A program made the position numbers and the translations under genes. From Emydura subglobosa (lineage: Eukaryota > Chordata > Testudines > Chelidae), in assembly GCA_007922225.1 (NCBI GenBank), contig ML680053.1, positions 5,820,164 to 5,884,163 of the forward strand: a DNA stretch of 64,000 nucleotides, in the 5' to 3' direction. This document shows positions 11,573 to 22,262 of this stretch, piece after piece; position 1 is the first letter of the stretch; each line of letters opens with the position of its first letter. The notes under the pieces were generated by a model. The model was given only the letters and a program-made list of their open reading frames with translations, was not told the origin of the DNA and did not search any database.

Positions 11573-11629
11573 TTTTACTCCCTCGGGTTCAAACTTGAAA
11601 AATTAAGTGGGCATCCAAATCTAGATTGA

Positions 11630-11800
11630 GATTGAAATATTGAAAGTGGTCTAAGAGAATTGGGTGCCAACCCTCCTTAGGCGCCTTTGAAAATCCCATC
11701 TTTGGGCACCTGAACTGGCTACCCAGCGGTGGAGGGATTCAAAAGTGGCCACTTTTGAAAATTTAGCTGTAAATGCCAGGGCTGGTGCTATGAAAATCCC
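11630..11800. repeat. 'tttgaaaatcccat' dispersed repeat
   Basis: Contains 'ggcgcctttgaaaatccc', 'agtggccacttttgaaaatttag' and 'atgaaaatcccaccc', a unit also seen around 29.4 kb and 63.1 kb. Small non-autonomous element or an old SINE part; origin not resolved. Confidence 0.55.
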
Positions 11801-11857
11801 ACCCTAAATGACATAAGAAGCACAAGTTCCATTGACCTTCCATGGGACACGCGCTCC

Positions 11858-12269
11858 TAAGGGTTTGTCTATAGGAACACTTGGTTTGCAGCAAGCTGAG
11901 GTGTAAATCCACCCCACGCACTAAGTGTCTGTGTGGCCCCTGCTGCCTACTTTGCTCCACCCCGTTTTGAAATGGGGGGTAGATTAGAGCACGCTAGGGA
12001 ACTTTTAGCGTGCAGCTGGCTAAAGAGTAACCAGAACTGATTTTTTGGCAGGGCCTGTTGTTCACATGGGTGGGCACAAGCCTCGTGCCACAAGGAAAAC
12101 AGCCGTGCTAGCTGCGCTAATACGAACGCAGGATGAATTGCTTCAAATCTGCTTGGGTGGGTCTGCTTTCAAAGCGAGTGGGCCGTGGCTACACGTAGCT
12201 ATGCACTGGCACGAAGTATCTTTACACTCCAGCTTGCTGTGAATTAAGTGTTCCTAGCGACAAGTCCTT
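11858..12269. mobile_element. MITE with ~48-bp terminal inverted repeats
   Basis: The left end 'taagggtttgtctatagga' (then acacttggtttgcagcaagc) pairs with the right end 'gcttgctgtgaattaagtgt' (then tcctagcgacaagtcctt). About 40 of 48 bases match after reverse complementing. The 'tttgtct' end resembles the hAT-type 'ggtttgtctacact' family. No clear target duplication was found. The interior has no transposase frame. Confidence 0.82.
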
Positions 12270-12499
12270 GACAGCGATTGAGCACATACAGCGTATTCCC
12301 CCCCCGCCCCCATCCCTTACTTTTTTGTATTCATGGCGATGCATCCCTGCAAACACTACAATGGAGAATGGAGAAGAGCACGCCCAAGCCCAGCATTGTC
12401 ACATGGAATCTGTCCCTCCACAATGGCTTTCTTTCCCCCTCCATCCAACCTTGCACAATGTGATGCTATTCATGAGATGGTTCTGGGAGTTTCAAGACC

Positions 12500-12960
12500 T
12501 TCTTGGGTTGTGAAAGAGCCTTTGAGTGGGTGACATGCACTTGTGTCAGAAGCGCTAAAACATTAGCCTCTTTAAGGTTCCTCTGCCTTATAAAAAGTAA
12601 AAACAAGAAGGGAGCTATTTTGGCTCTTGGATTTCTTTTCCTTATGTGCATTAAAATTCCCTGCAATGGTTGCATCACTGGTTTCCAAATGTGTGGTTGC
12701 TTTGGATGGAGTATTGATACTTACTGGTACAGCTCTCTTAGCTGCATGAAACTGGAATACAGTAAATTGCTTCCATTATCTAATTACATCCTCTGATTAG
12801 AGATGCATTTAACAGCAGTTGCACGTAAGAGATAAGCATAAAGCTTGGCCCGAATAGCAGTTATTTTCTCAGAACTGATCATCTAATTCCATCCACAGCC
12901 CTGCCTGTGCCCCTAGCTATATCTGCTTGCAAAGCAGAGGAGGGCAAATATCATAATTAG
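12500..12960. other. Unique AT-rich block, possible conserved non-coding element
   Basis: No repeat motif is evident. TAAT-type and 'catttaacagc' motifs, 'taagcataaagcttgg' and 'catctaattccatcc' suggest regulatory DNA. Conservation cannot be tested here. Reverse and forward open frames inside are not convincing genes. Confidence 0.3.
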
Positions 12961-12984
12961 ACATTTTTTCACCTGCTCTCAGCG

Positions 12985-13105
12985 CACTTTGCAAATATTA
13001 ATCACGCCTCACAACACTGCTGGAAGGCACATTCACACTGCTACAGGCAAATCTGAGGCACAGAAAGGTTAGGAATTTACCAAAGTCACATGACGAAAGT
13101 CACTG
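12985..13105 (-). repeat. MIR-like SINE fragment, reverse orientation
   Basis: 'ctgaggcacagaaaggttagg' and 'aatttaccaaagtcacatgac' correspond to the reversed SINE core, with the 'gcaaatattaatc' region before it. Confidence 0.7.
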
Positions 13106-13975
13106 GGAACTCAGTTCTCAAAGGTGTCTAGTGATTTGGGTGCCCATGCTGAACTGGCTCAAAGGCTATTCTGATTTTCAGCATGTGCTGAGTCTGTGTG
13201 GCAGTTTCTAGGCAGCAGACGCGTGGATGCTTGGAAGCTCTGAGGCTCTCCAGCGTAGTTTATATGAAATAATGATCCCTTTAGTTACCAGACAAAGTTT
13301 CTGCTTTCTTTCTGGGGGATTCCCATTCAAACTCCCTCTTTAAAACATATTTCTTCCAAATGCATCGCCCTGTTTACATACATATCAGATTGCACGGTAT
13401 TGCTTGACAACTTCAAAGCCCGACTCTACCTATTCCATGTTTCCCATTCATATACATTTCCAAGGAAGTTTGCCTCAGCGTGTCATGTTGAGGTTGAGTA
13501 CTCACCCGGGCAGCAATGCAAAGATTATTTTATTACTTGACATTACTTTAGCACCAAGAAGCCCCAATCAATATTGGGGTCCCTCTATGCCTAGTAAGAA
13601 ACATTCTCTACCACAAAGACTTACACGCTATAGGATCAGGCATAGAAGATGCAAGGCATCTAAGAATTATTCAAAGTTACATGCAAACATACAAAGATGA
13701 TACCTAATTAAGAAACACACTTGCACTTTCCATGCATGACCCCTTCCATGATGGATGGAGTAGAGGGTGCTTTTAAGTGTGAATAGCGTTTTTGACCTAT
13801 ACTGGATCTAAGGGACGCCCAGGCCACCTTAGAAGAGGAGAAGCAATTGCTGAATAATCTTATTGTGTTCACACTTCTTCGCTTGAGTTCAGTTGCTGTA
13901 TGAAGGGATGGTGCTTTTTTATGTGTTGATCTGTTCTGTGTCTAGATACAGCATGTGAGTTGGAAAATTTGGGCA
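13106..13975. other. No gene recognised
   Basis: Non-coding. The forward frame at 13404-13700 has no recognisable domain. Confidence 0.45.
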
Positions 13976-14014
13976 AATAAAATTTTCCTGGGAGTAAAAA
14001 AAAAAAAAAAAAAA
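13976..14014 (+). other. AATAAA signal followed by A19, retroposition-like tail
   Basis: An aataaa hexamer at 13976-13981 lies 14 bases before a run of 19 A (13996-14014). A polyadenylation signal at this distance from an encoded poly(A) tract is the mark of a retroposed transcript or LINE 3' end. I cannot identify the source gene in the ~500 bp upstream, and no flanking duplication was found. Confidence 0.5.
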
Positions 14015-14204
14015 GAAGGAAAGATTTTGTTTAACAGGAAAAGTTTAAAGGGAAGATTTGACTGTGATATTTACACTGAGATTCTGCACTGAGGTTCATG
14101 GTTATAAATATAAATCATAGCAGCCACCACATAACTACCCAGCACAGACACACACAAAATAAAGCGCCAATGGATTTAACACCACCAGGCAGAAATCAAA
14201 CTAG

Positions 14205-14255
14205 AAGGCCAGATTCTTCCCTGCACCAAGTTACACCAGCGGAGGATCTGGCCCA
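14205..14255. repeat. 'ccagattcttccctgcaccaag' dispersed repeat
   Basis: 'gcaccaagttacaccagcgg' followed by 'aggatctggccc' is a short copy of the 'gtgtaa' dispersed unit. Confidence 0.45.
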
Positions 14256-14389
14256 CGTGTTTCAAAAACAAAGACACAGGAGGAATGCATGAAAACGCAT
14301 TATCCCACATGCTTTGTAGACTGTTTATTTCAAACACATCCCCACAAATCCCTCTAAGAACTACCTCTGCTGTGATGCTTACAGACTGC

Positions 14390-14565
14390 TATAGAATCAT
14401 AGAGTTGGAAGGGACCTCAGGAGATCGTCTAGTCCAACCCCCTGCTCAAAGTAGGACTAACCTCAGCTAAATAATCCCAGCGAGGGTTTTGTCAAGTCGC
14501 AGCTTAAAAACCTCTAAAGATGGAGATTCCACCACCTCCCTAGGCTATTATCTGGGGTTGGCTAA
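14390..14565 (-). mobile_element. CR1 LINE fragment, reverse orientation
   Basis: The + strand reads 'tagaatcatagagttggaag' then 'ggacctcaggagatcgtctag', 'tccaaccccctgctcaaag' and 'gattccaccacctccctagg'. This is the reversed CR1 3' region, recognisable base by base. It is truncated on the left of the element. Confidence 0.92.
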
Positions 14566-14789
14566 GTTGGTGGCTAGTACGATCACTGTGGCTACTGACT
14601 TCGGTGAATGCACTCATCTTTACTGTTTCCTTACCTCCATTCGCTTTGTCCTCCTGTTGCATCTTGGGATCTCTCTGGGACTATATTGGTCCTACTTGTT
14701 TGCTCATCTGGTGCTTGGGTCCTGATTGTGGCCCAGCTATAACACTAGTTAAATACACACAGAAGGAGGAAGAAGATTTCTGACCAGAT

Positions 14790-14868
14790 TCTGATCTCAG
14801 TCACGCTGGTGAAAAATCTAGATTCACCCCAGATTTACACCACCGGAACTGTAATGGCAGGAAACTGA
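14790..14868. repeat. 'gtaaaaatct..acaccacc' dispersed repeat copy
   Basis: Short copy of the 'ctggtgtaaatc...cagatttacacc' unit, here 'cacgctggtgaaaaatctag' and 'cagatttacaccaccgg'. Confidence 0.4.
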
Positions 14869-15120
14869 AGCTAGATTAATTCCGACTGGAAATAAGGCAT
14901 ACAGTAACAGTAAGGGAGTAATTAACGATTGGAACAATCTACCCAGGGTTATGGTGGAGTCTACATCACTGGCAAACTTTAAATCAAGATCAGCTCTTTT
15001 TCTAGATGATCTGCTGTAGGAATTATTGTGGAGAAGTTCTCTGGCCTGTGTTATGCAGGAGAGCAGACTAGACGATCATGGTGGTCCCATCTGGTCTTGG
15101 AATTGCTGACTATGAACTCA
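14869..15120 (+). mobile_element. CR1 LINE 3' end, forward
   Basis: 'gggagtaattaacgattggaac', 'ctacccagggttatggtggag', 'atcactggcaaactttaaatc', 'ggcctgtgttatgcagg' and 'gacgatcatggtggtcccatctggtc' are in CR1 order at the 3' end. Confidence 0.88.
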
Positions 15121-16309
15121 GCGCGAAATCTGGCCTTACAGTGATGGTCACTGAAAAGCTCAGTGATGCCTAGTCATCACACAGGAGTCGCATGGAGACT
15201 GCAGTATTCCCCTGCCATTCGACTAGGAAATTATGCCACTAACGCAAAAGCCAATGTTCAACTCTGGGTCAGTGCTGCCTCTTGAACGGCAGCCCTGACC
15301 CTGTTTCAAATCAACATATCTTTGACACTTAGATACAGTCGTGGTTGGGGGCTAGATAAGAAGGGGCAACTTGCCACAGTCTAAGAGGCTTTGACTTTGA
15401 AACATGAAGTTCCCTTGTATTTGCTTTATCCACATTTGAAATAAACTAGAGTTTAGTGAAGTAGACTCGGGTTCAAGCTGCAAAATTCAGACCCTGATCT
15501 GGATTGCAAACATCCCAAGGTTCAGAGTGCTCAGATCTAGGATTATACAGGAGCTGCCAGACTGAGTCAGACCTGACTCCCTCGAGTTTTATCTCTGACA
15601 AAAGCCAGCATCAGGTGTTTCAGGGAAAGGCGCAAGAAACCCCATAATGGACAATGGTGGCGTATCCTGCCTTTGGGGAAGTTTTATTCTAATCCCAGGG
15701 AATGATTCACTCATACACTGAAGCATGTGGTTTTATATCCCTTCCACTATTCAAATCTACCTAATGTACTTATGGCTGATGCATTAGATTGGTTTTAGTA
15801 TCATAAAGCTTACAAGTCTCTTGTTTATTGTTCTTTAGTATTTGCTGTTATAAATTGGATATTCTAGTTATCCATATAAATGTTAGAATCTTGATGGGTT
15901 CTTGGCTTCAATAAGAGTTTCACAGGTCAACTATGCATTGGATCATCTCATGCTAAGTAAAGAGCCAGTTAGAAAATTCATGCCTGGATGTGGGTTCAGA
16001 TTTCAAAGGTAGGGGATGTTTGAAGCCAGGGTTTTAGCTCAGTATGTTATACTATCATGTGGGTTCCCCATTGGAGGGTTACCTTTGTTAAGCGTCTTTG
16101 GTTCAACAATTGCCAGTGTAGGTTGCATTCTCAGAATGGCACTTGAGTAAAACAACTACACCCACTTATGTCATTTTAGGACAGCACGAATCATTAACCC
16201 TTAGGGCACTGAAGAAAAGTAGATTTGACTCTGTAAATTACGACGACGAGCTGAAGAGGGAGATGCTGCAACTCCATTCCTTAATACACTGGGTGTATGG
16301 GCATATAGA
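15121..16309. other. No gene or clear repeat recognised
   Basis: Non-coding. 'tagctcagtatgttata' near 16037 recalls a tRNA A box but lacks a B box at the right distance. Confidence 0.45.
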
Positions 16310-16442
16310 AGCTGGAAGTAGGGGTGCTGCCGCACCCCATCTTGAAGTGGTTTCCATCATATACAGGGTTTACAGTTTGATTCAATGGTTCTCAGCACCC
16401 CACTCTACACACTGTTCCAGCACCACTGTACAGGTAAATGAT
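16310..16442. repeat. 'tttccatcatatacagggtttacag' dispersed repeat
   Basis: The stretch 'gtggtttccatcatatacag' then 'ggtttacagtttgattcaat' and 'ggttctcagcacccc' is a familiar turtle repeat. The open frame over 16143-16454 runs through it and is rejected as a gene. Confidence 0.6.
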
Positions 16443-17285
16443 GTTGCAGCATAGAGAGGATAAGGGACCTATTACCAGCGCTAGCTGAGGGAGACCAGCT
16501 TTAATCCAAGTGGTTGACGCACGCGTGTTCAGAGCTGAAGGTCCCCTCTGCCAGCCCTAGCAGGTGTGTGAGGTTATCTAGCAATTGTATGTGTCTGTAG
16601 TGCAGGGATTTATTACACTATCAGAAAACTAACTGGTCCGATGCTCTCTGCCTGTCCAAGAGCTGCAGCATGCTTGACCACCTCCCCTTCTAATATTATT
16701 GTTTTCACTTGCTCAGGGGGCAGGGAGCAGCAATGAAGGCAAAACATCTTACCTCTGGGAATTTGGACCTAGGATGCCCATGCAGCAGCATAAGGGCAGG
16801 CCCTTATTCCCCCCATAGGCCTCTGAACAGACATGGAGTTCAGGCCACAAATGGGCCCCAGTGACTTGGCTGCAATTTGTCTGGTTTGGCATCTAGTCCC
16901 AAGAGCCTAACACACTGACCCTGGTTCTTTCAACATGCCCAGTGCCGTGCAGCCGTGGAAGAAATGATTGATGGCCTGTTTTCTTCCCTCTCTTTATGTT
17001 GCCCCTTTGTCAGTAGTGTTTTGGAACCTCAGGGTGGAAAATTAAAAAAAACTCAAAGAACCTTTTGCAGCAGTTGCTGCCCGAGAAGCAGCTTCAGCTT
17101 TTGCCCTGTATTACTTTGCTGCAGGCCTGTGGTCTTCACCAACCCGCAGGAACTACGCCATGTTAGTAAGCGTGAAAGCGGCTGTGTCAGACAGACACGG
17201 AGTCTGCGGCAAAGTATCTGGAATGAACAGTGGGGGTAGGCGGGTGCGTGTGTGCATGTCAGTCCGGACCTGAGAGTGAGGGCTT
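16443..17285. other. No feature recognised
   Basis: Non-coding sequence; the overlapping 94- and 81-codon forward frames at 16955-17475 have no recognisable domain. Confidence 0.4.
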
Positions 17286-17650
17286 GATTGTGGTCTCCTT
17301 TACACCAATTATATGTGGCCTTGACTGCACTGGAGCGACTCCTTATTTACACCGGCAGGTGCGAGAGGAGAATCAGGCCTTTCAGGCCCGACGTTGTCAC
17401 ACTGAATCTGCACTCGCTCACAGCACTAAACCTGTCTTTGTATTCTACCCCGTCCCCCGGTATTACTCGCAGTAGCGCTAATATTTTGGTCATCGCACTG
17501 AAGTCACGGGAGTTTTGCTGGTACCAGAATCGCAGGATTGGGCGTCTATGGGGCCATATTCTGCTCCCGGCTACACTGGTGTAAATCCAAAGTAACTCCA
17601 GCCATTGTAGTCTGCCTTTATGCTGGTGTAAGTAAAAGGAGAATCAGCTC
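17286..17650. repeat. Two copies of the 'gtgtaaatccaaagtaactcc' dispersed repeat
   Basis: First copy about 17286-17390 ('acactggagcgactccttatttacaccgg'), second about 17545-17650 ('ctacactggtgtaaatccaa', 'tgctggtgtaagtaaaagga'). The three overlapping frames in this part come from the repeat and are not genes. Confidence 0.5.
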
Positions 17651-17919
17651 CATGGGTTTTACTGCAGCCTGTCTGCATGGTTGTGAAAGGAACCTGTGGC
17701 CGTCTGAGACCTATTACTCGGCAGATTCCCTCCTTCTCCCTTTCGACAGGCAGCCAGATACAATCACGAAATGGGGCAGGACGTTCTGCTTTGGATCAAT
17801 GCAACTACCTGTAATGTGAGGAGGAGAGGGGGTCTGGAAGGGGAGCGCCCTCAGGAACTGACCCTCACCCGTTCACTGTCAGGTCAGACAGCGGAGCTGT
17901 CTAGTACATCCAGCTGCCT

Positions 17920-18600
17920 CTTTATTTTTGGGGAACGCTTCCCGCCTCCATTGCCCTTTTAGTTCTGCAGGAAATCTTTTCTTGGACATATTAAAAAAAA
18001 AACAAAAACAAACCACCCCCCCCCCCCAACTCTCATTTCCTGGAGTCTTCCTCTCTCTGCTGTGTCTTTTGATGGATCAAGTCAGCAGTTTTCACTCTGT
18101 CTCTCTTTATACGGAGACGGAGCTTTCTGCCGCCGCTGCTGCTAACTGAGCGCAACACTGAGTTTGTGTGTGTAGTCAGTCCCGTCACAAGTTCCGGAGC
18201 AGAACACAAATATCCTTTTTGTAGCCCCTCACTCCACCCCGCTTGCTCCAGCAGATGCTGTAAACATTGCCGAGCCAGAGAACAGGCTGATACTGGAGCA
18301 GTGCAGCGTTAGCTCATTTGTTCATTGTCAGCTTGACAAAAACGTTCCTTTCCCGCTGCTCGGGCCACGTCATTGCATCAGTCAAGCATCCCTCCTTGTG
18401 TTTGTGGCGAGTGCAGCTGTGGGGCTCTTTTAAGAGTGAAGCGAGGCCCTTGCCTTCCTGCAGATGCTCCCTGCATTAGCTGTAGGTGGTGCTGTTACAG
18501 AGCGAGTCTCACACACTGTGCTCTCTCTTCTGGAGACTTTTAATGTTGGAATTTGCTGTCACCAGAAATCTCGCTAAGACTCATCCTGACTGAGAGGCCA
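17920..18600. promoter_or_regulatory. Candidate promoter or conserved regulatory block
   Basis: A repeat-poor stretch with a 12-C run (18016-18027), pyrimidine-rich parts ('tctctctttatacggagacgg'), 'gccgccgctgctgctaac', a CRE-like half site ('cacgtcattgcatcag', about 18366-18381) and E-box/serial GC-box-like blocks. It is GC-richer than its surroundings. No known gene start could be recognised. The small ATG frame at 18544 gives about 16 codons before a stop. Confidence 0.35.
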
Positions 18601-19597
18601 GGTCTGCTCTTGCTCTATGAAGATAACATAGCAGCCTTCTTCACTAGGTTCAGGCATCTGGTCCTCATCTTCAACCCCCTGCACTACTTCTGCCAGCGTC
18701 TACCCCTGATTTTGTGTGAGCAAAACAGCCTTTGCTTGCATTGGCAGTCACACAGGTGCTATAGGACATTGGCTAGTTTGAGCAATGATTGTTTCTCTTA
18801 CTAGTGTTCCTTTTAACGAGCAAGCTACCCAATGGAAACCTAAGAACAAGGCACATGTGAGAAGTTTCTTTAAGATTGGCCTTGACCATTGAAATAAGAA
18901 GCAGCGGGCTTTGGAGCAACCCCTCACTGCTCAACTGGACAACACGTGGTCTCCTCTCTCTGGCCAAACACATGCTCCAGTCCTCCGGCAGGAAACATAA
19001 CATTTTCTTTCTATATGAAGAGAAGTGATCCGGCGACTGGGAGCCGAGAGGAAGCGCTTCCTCTTCCTGTCAGGATGTTTGCCCTTATAGCTGCTCTCTT
19101 TAGCTTGTCAGGGGTGATGGCCAACATAGAAGTATTCCTCCCAGGCCTTTACAGCAGCATGTATAGAGACTGTCCCGACGGCACGCAGGGAGTCTAAACA
19201 GCTCTAAACAAATGGTGTGAATCATTTGGCCTCTGAAGATCTCAGGATCAAACAGAGCCAAACCCAGGGACAGGAATTGAGTAACTAAAGGGAGACTGCA
19301 AACAACTAAGCCGCATTCTCTGACTAATGGGGCAGACGCTCCCTTATTAACCATCAGTACTGATAAAGCGCTGATCCTGCAGTGAGATCCATGTGGGTGG
19401 ACCTTTACAGCTATGTGGGGTCCCCGAGTGTGGCTGAAATCAACTGGTCTAGGTGTGGTGCCATGGCAAGAACAGGGTCAAAGTTAGCCACAGAGCAAAA
19501 ATGCAACATCTGGGTTTTTTTCTTCTTTAACATTCTCAGCACTGAACTGAGTATGGTCCCATACTGGCCACCTTTAACACCAGAGCCCTCTATTTAC
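18601..19597. other. No feature recognised
   Basis: Non-coding. The opposite-strand frames at 18773-19354 overlap without recognisable similarity. Confidence 0.45.
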
Positions 19598-19727
19598 GAC
19601 AAAGCCTGTGATTGGGAGTCAGGAGCTGGGGTTTGTTCCCAACTCTGCTACAGACCCCTGTGTGACCTTGGGCAAGTCCTTTCACCTCAAACTTTGCAGA
19701 TGCAACTTTTTTTTTTTTTTTTTTTTT
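19598..19727 (+). repeat. SINE fragment cut by a T21 tract
   Basis: 'gattgggagtcaggagctgg', 'aactctgctacagacccctg' and 'tgtgaccttgggcaagtcc' are a forward SINE core. It ends in 21 T at 19707-19727, where a reverse-oriented retroposed sequence with a poly(A) tail may have landed. Confidence 0.65.
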
Positions 19728-20504
19728 AAAGTTTGTCCCTTTACTGACCCTCTAGTCTATTTAAGTTCTGCAGCCTTCTCCCGTCAAGTGGCAAAAAGAA
19801 CTTCTGAAAGTGAATATTTACAGGCTAGCTATGAGCTATTTGAGTTGCTGTTGCCTCTCCAGTCCATTATGACAGAGCTGAAAATCTATTTTACAAATGA
19901 GTTGGGAGCTACTGAAAAGCGCTCTGAGTGGCCGGGGAAACACAGCATCTGTCAATATAAATATCACCGATAACACCCAAGAGTATAGTGTGGGGGGAAA
20001 AGAAAGAAATTACACTCTGGGTGATAGAGTTTGGTTGTCTGTGTATCTAAGGTTTAGGGATTATTATAATAATATTAGTATTATGATGATGTATTATAAT
20101 ATAATTTGCATTTATATAGGACTTTTCATTGTGAAGAATACCAAAGTTTTGTAACTCTCTTCACAGACCACTTCACTAGCTGTTGAAATGCTGCCATGAC
20201 TTGTGTGGAACACATCAGCTGTTTAACAGTGCACAGTAACAGCGAACCATTATTAACCCTTAAATTGCTGACTAGATTTCAGACGGGTGGCACCCTGGGA
20301 ACCTGCCATCTTATAGGTTTCAGGGGCCATCTGGGTAAGGGCAATAGTCTTGGGACAGGGGGAGAGTTTCTACAAACCGGGAGGTGGGCTGGGATTCATG
20401 TTCATAGCAAGTCCTTCCCTGCTCAGCCTTCCTGAGGCTGGGAACCGTCCCATCCGCCCAGCCTGTGGTCTCCCAGTAGCTGGCTCAGCGGTTGCCAAGT
20501 CTAT
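19728..20504. other. No gene recognised
   Basis: Contains AT-rich 'ttattataataatatt' runs at 20060-20110, and at 20095-20170 the 'atttatatagg.ctttcattgtgaagaa' unit known from turtles (also at 62.14 kb). Confidence 0.45.
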
Positions 20505-20660
20505 TTGGACAAGAAGCTCTTTGGGGCAGGGACTCCCACTCTTACTATAGAGTCAGTGGGCTGAGGGCCATGGAGGACGACCAGATCTAGTCTGACTATC
20601 TGTAGGTTCAACACTTGGCGCAATTGGGTCCTGATCTAGGTGGGGGCCACTGGTTGTTCC
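20505..20660 (+). repeat. SINE tail fragment, partly rearranged
   Basis: 'gacaagaagctctttggggcagggactcccac', then 'acttggcgcaattgggtcctgatctaggtggggg' 70 bp later. These are the two halves of the SINE tail with an insertion between. Confidence 0.6.
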
Positions 20661-21343
20661 TGAATGCAAAAATGTAACAACAAGGATGATGAAGCAGCAC
20701 TCGCTTCCAGCCACTCAATTAAGCTAAGACTGGCTGCATGGCAGACATCCCACTAAAATGGCCTCCCCCGAGCACATGCTGAGTAAAGGGGGAAGCTGCA
20801 GCAGAATTACTCTGGGACTTCACTCTCTTCCTCTTCTTTCTGAAAAGCACAAAGAGCAGAGGGCGGCGGTACAGCACAGAAGGTAGAATCGTTCCTGGCC
20901 AGCCTTCTGATCTCATTCCCCCTTCAGCGTACTCGCCCGCCCCCCAGCTCTTTGGCATTGCCAGAGACAGATCCATTAGGCATGACGGTTTGATGGATTA
21001 ATAAAAGCGTCGAGATGAAGATGCTATCTGCAGGCAGGGCCTGTCTGCCTAGATTCCGAATGAAGAAGGGAAGGGTTGGCTCGCTCCTGGAATGGATGCA
21101 AAGCGGCAGTGGTTAGACGCTGCCTGGAAAACTAAGCAGAGCGTCGCTGTTCTGCACAGAACTATTCCCTTCGGGCTGCGGGTGACCATGTCACATGTAG
21201 GGCACTGGAGCGTGTTTTGGAGATTCTTCCCTGTAAGACTCTAGTGAGAGACAAAAATGCTGTAGACACACACAGGGTCAAAAGTCGCTGCAATCCGGTG
21301 GCTGCATTCCTGGGAGACCGGCGCCTGACCAGTAGAGCTGTAA
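20661..21343. other. No feature recognised
   Basis: Non-coding sequence with no recognised repeat. Confidence 0.4.
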
Positions 21344-21630
21344 CAGTGTTTCTCAGCTGATGGGTCACAACTCCCACGGGTAATGAGCGGCAAAGGGGCA
21401 CTGGAAACGTTATTGCAATCTAAAGAAAGAAAATCTCATTCCCCCATTCCCTGCGCATCCTTATCCTTCAAGGCCAAGTATTCTCTGTCAACCTCTTGAA
21501 GCACACACACAAATAAATTACATAGGCTTAGCATTGTTAGCATTACTCTTACAGTAAATGTAAGGGGGGGTTGTGACAATCTCTGACTTTGAATGAGGAG
21601 TGGCCAGCGTGAAAAGGCTGAGAAATACCG
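21344..21630. mobile_element. hAT-type MITE, about 287 bp
   Basis: Left end 'cagtgtttctcagctgatgg' and right end 'ggctgagaaataccg' are inverted (11 of 13 bases over the 'cagtgtttctcag' end). The flanks agctgtaa (21336-21343) and cgctatca (21631-21638) match only 5 of 8, so the target duplication is weak. A chance 158-codon reverse frame (21436-21912) overlaps it. Confidence 0.7.
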
Positions 21631-21819
21631 CGCTATCACCCTGACAGCCCAGAATACTTCCAATTCCCCTCCCACCTCTCTGCCACCAGCCCCGACTCTC
21701 TGCGCTCGCACGTTACCGACTCCACACTGGTGCTTCCATGCCCCTGGCTTCAGCTCCTTATACCTCTCTGGGAGGAACCGGCACATCAGGAGTGAAGACG
21801 GGGTTAGAACGAGCTGAAA

Positions 21820-21884
21820 TTTGGAATTTCTAGTCCCACAGGAAATTTTGATATTTTGAAATTTGATTTCAGATTCAGACATTC
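21820..21884. repeat. 'gaaatttggaatttc' quasi-palindromic repeat
   Basis: 'tgaaatttggaatttctag' and 'ggaaattttgatattttg' belong to the A/T quasi-palindromic repeat family. Confidence 0.5.
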
Positions 21885-21910
21885 TAAGTCCAGAAGGTAC
21901 CATTGTGATC

Positions 21911-22108
21911 ATCTAGTCCAGTGTTTCTCAACCTGGGGGTTTAGAGGGGTCGCAAGTGCAGAGCTGGTATTGGGGGTGGCAAGAAAGGCAATTGCCTGGA
22001 GTCACAGGGGCGCCATGAAACTAAGTTACATGCCTCAGCCCCGTGGGGGTGGGACTCAGGCTTCAGGGGTACAGTTGTTTGGAAAGGTTAAGAACCACTG
22101 ATCTAGTC
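21911..22108. repeat. 8-bp target site duplication pair atctagtc
   Basis: The octamer atctagtc stands at 21911-21918 and again at 22101-22108, directly against the two ends of the MITE. It is perfect. Confidence 0.9.
21919..22100. mobile_element. hAT-type MITE, 182 bp, inserted in CR1
   Basis: Left end 'cagtgtttctcaacctgggg' and right end 'ggttaagaaccactg' are imperfect inverted hAT ends. The perfect 8-bp duplication atctagtc flanks the element, and it interrupts a CR1 copy. There is no coding capacity. Confidence 0.92.
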
Positions 22109-22174
22109 TGACTGCCTGTATCACACAGGCCAGAGAACTTCCCTGAAACAATTCCTGTTTGAACTACAGCATAA

Positions 22175-22262
22175 CTTTTAGAAATCGAATTGGGATGAAA
22201 AGTTGAAATCCTGGAATTTTTTGCAAAATGAAACATTGCAGAAATATTTCCCTGAACAGTGC
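22175..22262. repeat. 'gaaatcctggaatttttt' A/T repeat
   Basis: 'aaaagttgaaatcctggaat' and 'tgcaaaatgaaacattgc', same family as 7274-7352. Confidence 0.5.

Larger units (their letters stand above)
21885..22165 (-). mobile_element. CR1 LINE fragment, reverse, interrupted by a hAT MITE
   Basis: The left part 'aggtaccattgtgatcatc' and, after the insert, 'tctagtctgactgcctgtatc', 'acacaggccagagaacttccc' and 'gaaacaattcctg' are the reversed CR1 3' region. The two parts join at the target duplication of the inserted MITE (21919-22100). Confidence 0.88.

Noticed and set aside
16020..16100. tRNA-like sequence
   Set aside because: A-box-like 'tagctcagtatg' but no B box at the right spacing and no stems.
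18544..18595. Short ATG frame as first coding exon
   Set aside because: Only about 16 codons before a stop, and no GT donor at a fitting place.
19608..19973. 121-codon forward frame with a phenylalanine run
   Set aside because: Contains the T21 tract of a SINE junction; not a gene.
21436..21912. 158-codon reverse open frame
   Set aside because: Runs across a hAT MITE and into an A/T repeat and CR1 piece; no domain, no splice context.
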